Source: Litsea cubeba (taxonomy: Eukaryota; Streptophyta; Magnoliopsida; Laurales; Lauraceae). Taken from it: a stretch of DNA of 64,000 nucleotides. A model generated the notes under the pieces. The model saw only the letters and a list, made by a program, of their open reading frames with translations. It searched no databases and was not told the DNA's origin. The first letter of the stretch is position 1; each line of letters begins with the position of its first letter. Below are positions 55,506-64,000 of this stretch, piece after piece. The position numbers and the translations under genes were made by a program. The DNA lies in contig WHSA01001031.1 in NCBI GenBank assembly GCA_012931725.1, positions 62,001 to 126,000 of the forward strand, given 5' to 3'.

Positions 55506-56906
55506 TCAAGGGTAGTACCGCTTTAAGAACTTGCCGTTGATGGGCAGCATACATCTGTCACCTTCCATGTTTAGAAGTGCGTATGCGCCGTTGGAGAAAA
55601 CCTTGTCGATGACATAGGGTCCCTCCCATTTTGGCTCAAATTTGCCTTTGGACTTGTGAGCGAAGATCATTGGTCTTTTTACTGCAAGAACCAAGTCACT
55701 CTTTTTGTAGGAGCGTTGTCTGACCTTTTTATCGAAAGATCCTGCCATGCGTGCTTGGTAAAGTTCAATGCTTTGTTGAGCTTCGAGCCGTCTCTCATCG
55801 AGATTGTCCAGCTCATGGAGTCGCAAATTGACATTGCTTTCTTGAGTCATGTCATTTTGCAAGGATACCCTCAAGGAAGGAATTTGTACTTCCAAGGGCA
55901 CGACAGCTTCGCATCCATAGACCAAGGAGAATGGTGTGCTATGGGTTGGTCCTCGAACGGTGGTTCGATAGGCCCACAAAGCTTCAGACATTTTGTCGCT
56001 CCAATCTCTTTTGTGACTAGAGACCATTTTTTTGAGGATTTTGCAGAGTGTCTTGTTGAAAGCTTCTGCTAACCCATTTGCTGCCGGATTGTATGGAGTC
56101 GAAGGACAGCTTTGGATTTTGTATTTGTCGCAGAACCTGTAGAATCGATGATCCCAGAATTGTAGTCCGTTATGATGGACGAATCTTTTGGGTATGCCGA
56201 AACGACAAATGATGTTGGTGCGCAGGAACTGAAGGACTGATGAGGTCTTCATTTCGCTGAACGCAAATGCTTCTGACCACTTGGAGAAATAATCCGTAGC
56301 GGCGAAGATGAAGCGATGACCTTTGCTCGAAGGGGGAGAAATAAGACCTATGATGTCCATACCCCAGGCTTCGAAAGGCCATGAGATCGCTGTAGGATGC
56401 AGCCATTCTGGAGGCATGTGAATGTAATCTCCATGAATTTGGCATTGTTGGCAGCGCTTAGCAAATTGCATTGCGTCAGCTACCATGGTAGGCCAGTAAT
56501 ATCCTAACCTTTTTATCTGATCATAGAGCTTGGGACCAGCCTGATGAGCTCCGCAAAGACCAGCATGAACTTCTTTGAGTGTTTCTTCAGCCTCTTGTTG
56601 TGACAAGCAACGTAGAAGTACTCCGTTGAAGGATTTCCTGTAAAGGATTTTTGAAGGAATATCCAAATGAAAGCTTGGGGTTCGCCTTTGGGTGCTTACC
56701 CGTTCTTTTGGATCTTCAGGTAGGATTCCGAACATAATGTAATCAATGAACGGATCCCTCCAGTCGCCGATTGAAGTTTGAAGGATTGAAATCCGACTTC
56801 CGACCACTTGGTGGCATTCAGCAACTGCTTGGTGTGTGTTAAGAGGAGGAAGGATTCTTCTTTCACACACTATGATTTGCATGTTTTCCCCTTCCTGGAT
56901 TGCCAT
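55506..56906 (-). pseudogene. End of second RNase H and integrase, copy B
   Basis: About 466 residues to the stop at 55,506. It starts just after the last RNase H motif (EGENMQIIVCERRILP) and covers the whole integrase. The HHCC finger is complete (VHAGLCGAH...CQQCQ). The core has GMDIIG for the first Asp, but where copy A has HDNG this copy reads HHNGLQFWD, so the second Asp codon is CAT (56,172-56,174). The third position is intact as AANGLAEAF. The C-terminal part YALLNMEGDRCMLPINGKF ends KRYYP. Apart from the Asp change the segment is open, and it is the best integrase reference in the window. Confidence 0.93.
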
Positions 56907-56923
56907 GGATGCGGCAAGTCCGG

Positions 56924-57976
56924 CTAGGGCATCTGCACGTATGTTTTCACCTCTACGAATATGGGTGATGTGACAGATGTCAACTTTTGCAGAAGTGATT
57001 GTGCCTTGTTGTAGTAAGGCAGCAAATCTAGCTTCCTGACTTCAAATTTCTGATTCATCTGGTTGACGATCAGTTGAGAGTCTTCAAAGACTTCCAGCAT
57101 GGTGATACCGGATTCGATGGCGAGTTCCAATCCTAAGATCAGAGCTTCATATTCAGCTGCATTGTTTGTGCATGGTTCCAGTAGCGAGAAAGCGTGTGGA
57201 ATCATGTATTTGTCGGGGCTAACAAAGAGGATGCCAACTCCCGAGATCAGCTGTCTTTTTTCATTTGTCCTGGTTGCACCGTCAAAGTACATGTCCCAGG
57301 AGGCACTTTGTGAGAAAGTCTCCACATTGTAGACTGGTTCGTCTGGGAGATCATCTCTGAGCGGAGAATCTTTAGGCAATGGATGCTCTGCGAGGAAGTC
57401 CGCTAGAGCTTGCCCTTTGATTGCTTTTTGTGGTACATACCTAATATCAAATTGTGACAGAAGGATGGAGCATTTTGCCAGTCGAGCATTGAGAGAACCT
57501 GCCTTTGTGACAAGGACCTTCAAGAGGTTGACCCTCGAGACCAGGTATACTGTGTTGGAAAGACAGTAGTGACGCAGCTTTTGTACGGCGAACATCACTG
57601 CAAGACATTCTTTTTCGACTAGAGAGTAGCGATGCTCTGCACCTACTAGCATGCGGCTGAGGTAATATAGAGCAGCTTCTTTTCTTTGATCATTTTCTTG
57701 TGCAAGTAGAGCTCCCAAAGAGTGATCAAGGGCTCTTGTGTACAAGATGAATGGTTTTCCAGTGGTAGGAGCAGCTAACACTGGAGGTTTTGTCAGGTAT
57801 GACTTGATGTCTTGGAAAGCAGCTTCACAGTCAGCATCCCAGACAAAGTTTACACCTTTTTTCATCAACCGGGAGAATGGACGGCATTTCCCCGAAAGAT
57901 TGGAGATGAACCGTCTGATGTAGGCCAATCTCCCTTGAAGCCCTTTGAGTTCTCTCAAGGTTTTTGGAGAGGGCAT
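56924..57976 (-). pseudogene. RT thumb, RNase H and second RNase H, copy B
   Basis: About 350 residues, from MPSPKTLRELKGLQGRLAYI through ILYTRALDHSLGALLAQEN, the linker KGQALADFLAEHPLP and the second RNase H (YFDGATRT, NNAAEYEAL, EDSQLIVNQ). It has CAA where copy A has the TAA at 6,806-6,808. It ends by a one-base deletion near 56,980, which cuts the second RNase H before its last motif. Its start is broken by a one-base deletion near 57,985. Confidence 0.92.
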
Positions 57977-57978
57977 TT

Positions 57979-58878
57979 CTAGAATGGCTTGACTTTTATG
58001 GGGTCAAGCTCTATTCCAGCTTTCCGAACTAAGAATCCGAGGAACTTACCCGATGAGACGCCGAAGAAGCATTTCAAAGGATTCATTCGCAGTTTGTGTT
58101 TGCGGAGCCGGAGGAAGACTTCTCGAAGGTCTTCGAGATGATCTTCTTTTCTTTTGCTTTTGACGGCGAGGTCATCAACGTAACATTCAACCGTCTTATG
58201 CTGCATATCTTGGAATATTTTCATCATAGCCCTCTGATATGTGGCACCAGCATTTTTCAGACCAAATGGCATGACAGTGTAGCAATACACGCTAAATGGG
58301 GTCCGAAAAGATGTATGTTTTTCATCTTCAGGATGCATCTTTATATGATTGTAGCCAGAAAAACCATCCATGAAAGTCATTCGCTCGAATCCACAGGTAT
58401 TATCAATCATTACCTCTGGTATGGGGAGCGGAAATTCATCTTTAGGGCATGCGCCATTCAGGTTTCTATAGTCGATACAGACCCTGATCTGCCCGTTCTT
58501 CTTTGTCACGGGGACAATGTTGGCCAACCATTCAGGATGTTGTTCCTCACGGATGAAGCCGACGCTTTTGAGTTTTTGAACTTCTTGTTCAATTTTATCC
58601 ATCACGTCTGGACGGAATCTTCTTTGGCCTTGCTTGACAGGCTTGATGTCTTCTTGAAGATTGAGTTTGTGAACTGCTATTTTGGGGTCTAAGCCTGACA
58701 TTTCAGCGTAAGACCATGCAAAGCAATCAACGAACTCACGAAGAAAGGCGATATACTCGGGTAACTCATCATCCTTTATATTCTTGCTTATGAATACAGG
58801 ACGTGGGTTATCTGGTGTTCCCAAGTCTATCTTTTGAACAGGATCTTCTGTTGGAAGGTTCGAAGGTGGTTCCTCCAT
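57979..58878 (-). pseudogene. Reverse transcriptase N-terminal two thirds, copy B
   Basis: The segment opens with the pre-RT entry (FVDCFAWSYAEMSGLDP, QGQRRFRPDV), which is uninterrupted here. It then carries EQHPEWLANIVPVTKKNG, FMDGFSGYNHI, MPFGLKNAGATY and the catalytic YVDDLAVK, and ends at IKVKPF* because of the deletion near 57,985. Copy A lacks part of the EEQHPEW stretch (11-bp deletion). Confidence 0.92.
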
Positions 58879-59652
58879 AATATTTTCGGAGGCTTCCAGC
58901 CAACGAAACCTTCCAGGTTTTCAAAGGCATTTCCAGACCAAGGTTTTGTTCCTTCCCACGGGTCTTCTTGATCGGTAATTTTCCCAAGGCTTGCTATGAG
59001 ATGATCACAATCGCCTGTTGAAACCGGGTCGAAGTAGGCTACTTCTTTTGGAGATGAGGGTTCTTCTGGGTCAGAAGACCACACGTCTGTTCCATCGGAC
59101 AACTCCTCTTCATTTTCGGAGAAATCGTGCCAATTGGATGAGCTTCCTGGATCTTTGTCAGGTGACTCATCAAAGAGATATCCAGGGAGATCGATGTCTT
59201 CATGGACTTGAGAAGTTGAGGCTTGGTCAGTATATTGACTTTTAAGCCTTTGTGTCAACTGTCTCAAGGGAGTGTCGGGATCATACCCTAACCCGTGTGA
59301 AGACTTTTCTACATAGCCGTAGAGTCTCCAATCTTCCAGCTGGCTTTTGGTCAAGACGGGCCCCAATGGCATGAGAATACTGCGTCCATCTCCCAAACCG
59401 ACTGGGTTTTGAGCGTCATAGCCCATTTTCTTCATAATAGCTTGTGCCACAAAACTATATAAGGATAGTTGAGGCATACCTTCATTTTGGAAAGGTTCAA
59501 GCATGGAGTTTGATGAAGAAGCATCCGATCTATGGAAGAAGATCGGCTTTTCCTTTGCTGAAGTTGCTGGAACAACGAAGGAAGCTGACGTAGGATCTTC
59601 TATGTCAGAAGTTATCTCCATTGGAGTGAGAGCAGGCTGAACTTGCTGAGTG
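58827..59652 (-). pseudogene. Protease-RT linker with G-patch-like motif, copy B (left part)
   Basis: The open frame is 58,827-59,621. It contains IMKKMGYDAQNPVGLGDG (G-patch-like), followed by the same acidic linker as copy A. A one-base deletion near 58,900 relative to copy A shifts it into a terminating frame. Its upstream part lies beyond the solo LTR at 61,479 and higher. Confidence 0.8.
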
Positions 59653-59657
59653 TCAGC

Positions 59658-61473
59658 TGTTAGTTTTATGGACTCAATCCAGTAGATGATATAATAAATT
59701 GATTAAATTCTTTATTTATTCATATATTCATGTTTACTTTTCATGAGATGAATGGTGATTTATTATATACTTGCACATAACCAATACGAATGACATGATG
59801 GTTCATGAGATGAACCAGGGTCCACAAGTATATTAGATGTAACACATGTGTATGGATGAGATCCACATACGGGAGACATGTGTGGCAAATCTTATACTTA
59901 AATATTATCACAACCAGTGATGAGACTGGACATCTCATACTGATAAGGTTGCAGTACTTTGATCACTATGAGATAGTGTGATTTGTCTCGATCATCAGAA
60001 TGGAAGATTCTGGATCATAGTGCTGGTACATTTGATGTATTGAAGGACCATGAGAAGCACATTATAAACACTGTCTTTATTTTAAGGTCTGCTCTCATAA
60101 TTCCCTAGCAATAGGCTCTCAATCCTGAGACATTATTGAACTCAAGTTTCTATCTATTCATTTGCTTTGAGTCACCAATGAGTGAGGCCAACTGTAGGTC
60201 AACACCTCGGTGATTTGGGTACATGGTAGTAGAGCTGTGGGAACATTCAATAGTCAAGATGGAATCTATCTCTAATATCCCCTTGTGTCAATTAATGGAT
60301 TTATCATTGGTAAGTGCGCACCCATTCCGATTAAGAGTTAATTGGAAAGGTACCTATTGATCATTATAATTAATTGGGGCTCAAGGATAATAAGATATGG
60401 ATCTAGTTTGGAAGACAGGTCCAATTGATCCATGGATATTGATAGAGGGGTCTACTTGTGATAATGTGGAAGTTTAGGGTCTTCTATGTAATATTCCTAA
60501 GACTGGAGTTCAATTGCATTTATATAGTGGAGTTATTTGCAATTAACTATGGGCCCGGATTACACATGAGATGTGGGGCCGCGAGTCCCAGTTGGAGCCA
60601 GCTTTCTAAGGAATCCCTAGTGGTCCCCACGCTAGCCCAATTATTAGAAAGTATCTAATTCTAGTTGAACTCTAAAAGGAAAGTTACTATTTCTATTTGA
60701 AGTGAGACTTCTAATAGTGGTAATAGTAGACTTACTAATTTTAGTAGAAGTGAGACTTCTATTTTAATTAGAAAGGAATTGGAAAGTTACTAATCATATT
60801 TGAAGTGGGACTTCTAATTATGATATGGTAAGTTACTAATTAATTAATGGAAGTAAGACTTCTATTTTAATTAAGAAGAGATAGTTACTAATTTTTGGAA
60901 GTAAGACTTCTAATGGAAATTAGTAAGTTGGGCTTGCAAAAGCTATATATAGAGGAGTGCAAGGCTTGGACGTCCCATGGATAAATCCACCTAGGAATTC
61001 ACGCCCAAGGCTCCCTAGTGTAAGTGTTGCACGAGCTCTTCTCCTCTTCCCTCTTCTAGTTCTTCTTCTAGTTCCTCCCTAGGGTTCCTAGTAGTTTTCT
61101 CTTGGAGATCCCACCATCTTCTTGAGAAAAAGGAGAATCTGATACGGGTCATAGCGTGGAAGATCAAGAGGTCTTGGAGATCCCTATTTGATTAGTGAAA
61201 GCGTTTCATCATCAAAGAAAGACGCAACTCCTCCATTAGAGCCCAACCGAGCTCCAAAGGTATAATCCACTTCTTTACATGTTGTAAATTATTATGGATG
61301 CTTGTTAGTTGCTGTTTCTATCCTCTAGATAGATTGTATTTACTGATCATGATGGCTGAGATTGAGGACATAGATCTTGGATTGGGTTTTATAGCCTTCT
61401 GGATAATTGATCCCTGCATCAAGTGGGTCAAAAGTTTTTGAAACCTATCCTAGAGGCCCACCCTATTTCCAAC
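59658..61473 (+). mobile_element. Solo LTR (1,816 bp), target duplication TCAGC
   Basis: It starts TGTTAGTTTTATGG and ends ATTTCCAACA, flanked by TCAGC at 59,653-59,657 and 61,474-61,478. A TATA box, CTATATATAG, is at 60,943-60,952 on the plus strand. There is no coding region. The uninterrupted site in copy A (8,995-9,010) is the exact empty-site reference, which confirms the insertion. Confidence 0.96.
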
Positions 61474-61478
61474 ATCAG

Positions 61479-61834
61479 CTTGGCTTAACGATGTGTCGTC
61501 TTCCGGCTCTGAATCCGAGTCCGTGTCTTGCATGATAGACACGAAAGAGACAACAAATTTGCCCCCAGGCTTTTGCTTTGCCTTCTTCACTTTAGTTGTG
61601 ATGACTAAAGTTTTGAAGGTTTGAGGGAGATGATGAAGGGAGTTTGAATGCTCTCTTCGGATTTACCGGTTGGTTTGTTTTCTTCCGGTGATTGTTGAGG
61701 AGCTTTGCCTTTATCTTTTTGGAGATTTTCGGCAAAGGATGCTGTGTGCTTCTCCTCTTCTTCTTTTTCACCTTCATACATCTGTGAGTCTGCGAAGTGG
61801 ACTTCTTAACCTTTGAAGGGTTTTCTGTCCGCAA
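61479..61834 (-). pseudogene. Polyprotein linker, copy B (part right of the solo LTR)
   Basis: This short Lys-rich open stretch at 61,592-61,834 (VKKKKRRSTQHPLPKISKK) matches 9,110-9,301 of copy A. The remainder (61,479-61,590) continues the linker with the DTDSDSEPEDDTS region in the other frame. It joins the protease to the G-patch linker. Confidence 0.6.
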
Positions 61835-62510
61835 AGACTCGATGTATCATGCCGTCGTCGCCAACAAACTTGATGCATTGATGTAGAGTTGAAGGGACAA
61901 CACCATTCTCGTGGACCCAAGGGCGTCCGAGAAGGATGTTGTAGCTTGAAGGGGCTTTTATTGCATACATTGTGATCTCAGAGATAAGATCACCAATCTG
62001 CAACTTGAACCTGATTTTGCCGATAGGCCTTTGAGTACTCCCATCGTTTCCAAAGATATATACAGATGTGTGGCTCAGCTTGCTGGGTGGGATGCCCAAC
62101 TCTTCAAGAACCGATGTGGAGATGAGGTTGAGTGCAGAACCTGGGTCGATCTGAACTCTGTGCATAGGCATTTCCTTGATATACCCTGTGAAGTACAGGG
62201 GTCGGTTATGCCTGGTTTCTCCAAGTAGGAGGTCGTCCTTTGTGAAGGCGATGGTTGCACTGGCTGCTTTTTTAACCGAGAGGCATTCAATGCATGATCT
62301 CTCAGTTTTCTTCTTTTCTCCCTTTGAGGAGGCTTCTGAGTTTTTGACCCGGTAATCCATTTCAATTTGGAGGACTTGCGGGGCATGTTTGTCGACATCC
62401 TCATTCAGCTTTTGTAATTCCGAGATGAGATTATCACGAGTGTGCGGAGACATTCGCAACAAATCTAGGATGTGCAGACGTGCAGGTATGTGCTTGAAGT
62501 GTTCAATCAA
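61806..62510 (-). pseudogene. Retropepsin-like aspartic protease, copy B
   Basis: About 234 residues, with EMDYRVKNSEASSKGEKKK, the catalytic IDPGSALNLIS, FGNDGSTQRPIGKI and ILLGRPWVHENGVVPSTLHQ. It reads beyond the point where copy A is stopped (9,402). The catalytic Asp in DPGS is the same as in copy A. Confidence 0.88.
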
Positions 62511-62705
62511 GTCATACTTGAAAGCCTCCTTAGGGCCTGCATGTTCATCATTGTTGCCACTAGGGGCGCTTACAACATCTTTTCCTGAAGGATTTACATA
62601 TGTAAAGGAAGATTGGCTGTAATTTTTGTGGTAGTCCCGGCCAGAGCGGATGCCTCTACCAACTTTGAGAGCTTCTTGAGAAGGGTCTTCGTTTGGAAGA
62701 TTGTC
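62511..62705 (-). pseudogene. Gag-protease junction, copy B
   Basis: This conserved stretch corresponds to 10,056-10,358 of copy A and contains GNNDEHAGPKEAF-type sequence before the protease segment. It is broken in frame. No separate domain is recognised. Confidence 0.5.
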
Positions 62706-63065
62706 TTAAGGATCAAGAGGCTGTCGTTTTTCATTTGCTGAGGATGTATCAGCAGCAGAGTTGCCATCCTCAGTGATTGTGTTGCATGGAGCATTTTTCG
62801 GGAATAAGTCCTGAACAGCATCCAGCAACCTTTCTTCTTCGTTGACTAATTCATCGTCCCAAGCATCAATAGCTGGGAATTCTTCAGTCAGGAAGGGTGT
62901 GAACTTTGAAGTCACAGTCTCAGGAGAAGAAACCTGAGAGGGTGTCATCTCAGTGAAAGTCACGTGAGACGAGGTGGCCCCAGAAGATACATTGCTAGGC
63001 GTCGCCGGAGTGTAAGTGCTTTCATCAGACGATGCTTCGGAAGAGCTATAATCCCGAATTATCAC
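62706..63065 (-). pseudogene. Acidic linker between Gag and protease, copy B
   Basis: About 119 residues, rich in Ser, Thr, Glu and Asp (SSEASSDESTYTPATPSNVS). It is collinear with 10,390-10,590 of copy A but open for longer at its C-terminal end (ERLLDAVQDLFPKNA). No domain is recognised. Confidence 0.6.
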
Positions 63066-63166
63066 ATTACAGGAAGCTCTGACGGGAGACGTTGCCTGAT
63101 CGGAGTCAGACTCATCCTCGGATGTAAGAGGATCGTCTATCCAGCAATTTTCTCCATTTTCAGGAG

Positions 63167-63868
63167 TTAAGAGAGGATGTACTGTACCTGATGGTCTTCA
63201 GGGACTTCAGGCTCTAGATTGCGAGGAGGCTCGTTGACGCGGTCTTGCTCTTGTTCTAGAGCGAGATACTGCAAGATCCTTGCATATTCTTCAAGATCAG
63301 GCATGGGAGCTGGATCTTCTTCTTCATCAACTCTTTGTGGCTCAACATGGTTGATTTCCACTGGAGTAACGAGAGGTGCTGGGTCAGCAGCATTTTCTTG
63401 TACAGCCTCTTGGTCTTCTTCATCATCAGACCAGGATCCTTGTGGCTGTAGGGGGTTATACCAGATTACTGGCATAAGATGAGACTCAGGAACCCATTCT
63501 TCATCGGAGAGATATTCTCCTATTTCAAGGGACTCCTCCCACTCATCTGTGTAGTTGGATTCGAATCCATCATCGGTGTCGCTGGACTCATATCCATCAA
63601 TGGAGAATCCAACTACCGAATTGCCAGAGTATGATGCCTCCTGCGTGGCTTCTTTGAATTGAGGTGGCGTGAAATCACTGAGAGTGAATTTTCTTACCCC
63701 CTTTGAAGTCTCTGGAAGGGATGTTTTTGTTGCCTCCAGTGAAACGGTAGAGGAAGCCTCTGCCTTTTCTTTGACCTCTAGTTTTGGCTGGGTCTTCTCT
63801 TGCCGTTTGAGCTTGAGGAGATGTTTCCTAGCCTGCCTTCGCTGTTGAGCTGTAGGCTTTGTTTTCAT
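63167..63868 (-). pseudogene. Gag C-terminal region, copy B
   Basis: About 233 residues, from RRQARKHLLKLKRQEKTQ through FTPPQFKEATQEASYSGNSV to the acidic part with MPVIWYNPLQPQGSW and VDEEEDPAPMPDLEEYARIL. In copy A this stretch is split by stops at 10,915-10,980, so copy B shows the original continuous order. Positions 63,869-64,000 carry on towards the zinc knuckle and leave the window. Confidence 0.75.
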
Positions 63869-64000
63869 GACCTCCCAATTTTCATCTTCCAGGAGATCGG
63901 GATGTACCCATATCGGTTGTCCGTCTGGTGTCGGGTAAGGAACCAGTTGCTCGGACGCTTGGATTGAGTTTATTACCTTGAAGGAAGTAGTGATCTTCTT

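Larger units (their letters stand above)
53721..64000 (-). mobile_element. Ty3/gypsy LTR retrotransposon, Tat lineage, copy B (partial)
   Basis: Collinear with copy A from the antisense gene through the Gag C-terminal region, minus strand, running off the right end of the window. Copy B carries a copia insertion in its antisense gene and a solo LTR (59,658-61,473) in the protease-RT linker. It is defective through single-base deletions near 58,900, 57,985 and 56,980 relative to copy A, plus a lost integrase Asp. Confidence 0.92.

Overview
The window is plant nuclear DNA from a flowering plant, dominated by transposable elements. Evidence: a full-length plant-type SPT16 gene, Ty3/gypsy elements of the Tat lineage (two RNase H domains), Ty1/copia elements, an L1-type LINE with a plant-style RNase H tail, Mutator-like (MULE) elements, and the AT-rich noncoding DNA of a large plant genome. 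Style and repeat content do not look like a grass, and a magnoliid or related lineage is possible, but the sequence alone does not settle this. There are no bacterial features.

Layout. (1) 1-~18,470: Tat-type element A on the minus strand. From its 3' side to its 5' side it holds an antisense, intron-bearing plant mobile domain (PMD) gene on the plus strand (23-3634), a minisatellite-rich 3' region, integrase, second RNase H, RT/RNase H, a G-patch-bearing linker, protease, gag, a leader with about 150-bp tandem repeats, a primer-binding site and the 5' LTR (from 15,788). The 3' LTR lies left of the window. (2) 18,500-20,750: a foldback sequence and two non-autonomous DNA transposons. (3) 20,890-24,890: SPT16, the only clearly functional host gene, intronless in its coding part and with a predicted 5'-UTR intron. 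(4) 24,900-29,000: intergenic, with one SINE candidate. (5) 29,010-37,505: a MULE MITE, then a solo LTR (duplication TGCCC) split by a 5'-truncated LINE (13-bp duplication), itself split by a ~1-kb insertion. (6) 39,012-~42,900: a degraded minus-strand copia element whose polypurine tract was hit by a second solo LTR (duplication TGGAT). (7) 46,848-49,396: a decayed FAR1/MULE transposase gene. (8) ~49,397-53,720: a copia element lacking its 5' end but with an intact 3' LTR, inserted in the antisense PMD gene of element B. (9) 53,721-64,000: Tat element B, a close minus-strand relative of A, interrupted at 59,658-61,473 by a third solo LTR (duplication TCAGC); its gag and LTR run off the right edge.

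How it fits together: A and B are collinear, so they can be compared base by base. Each has its own inactivating lesions (A: 11-bp and 24-bp deletions and stop codons; B: three single-base deletions and a lost catalytic Asp), so neither copy can move on its own. The three solo LTRs and the nested layers give a relative order of events. The most noteworthy feature is the spliced-looking host-type PMD gene carried antisense in the Tat elements, together with conserved minisatellites between it and pol.
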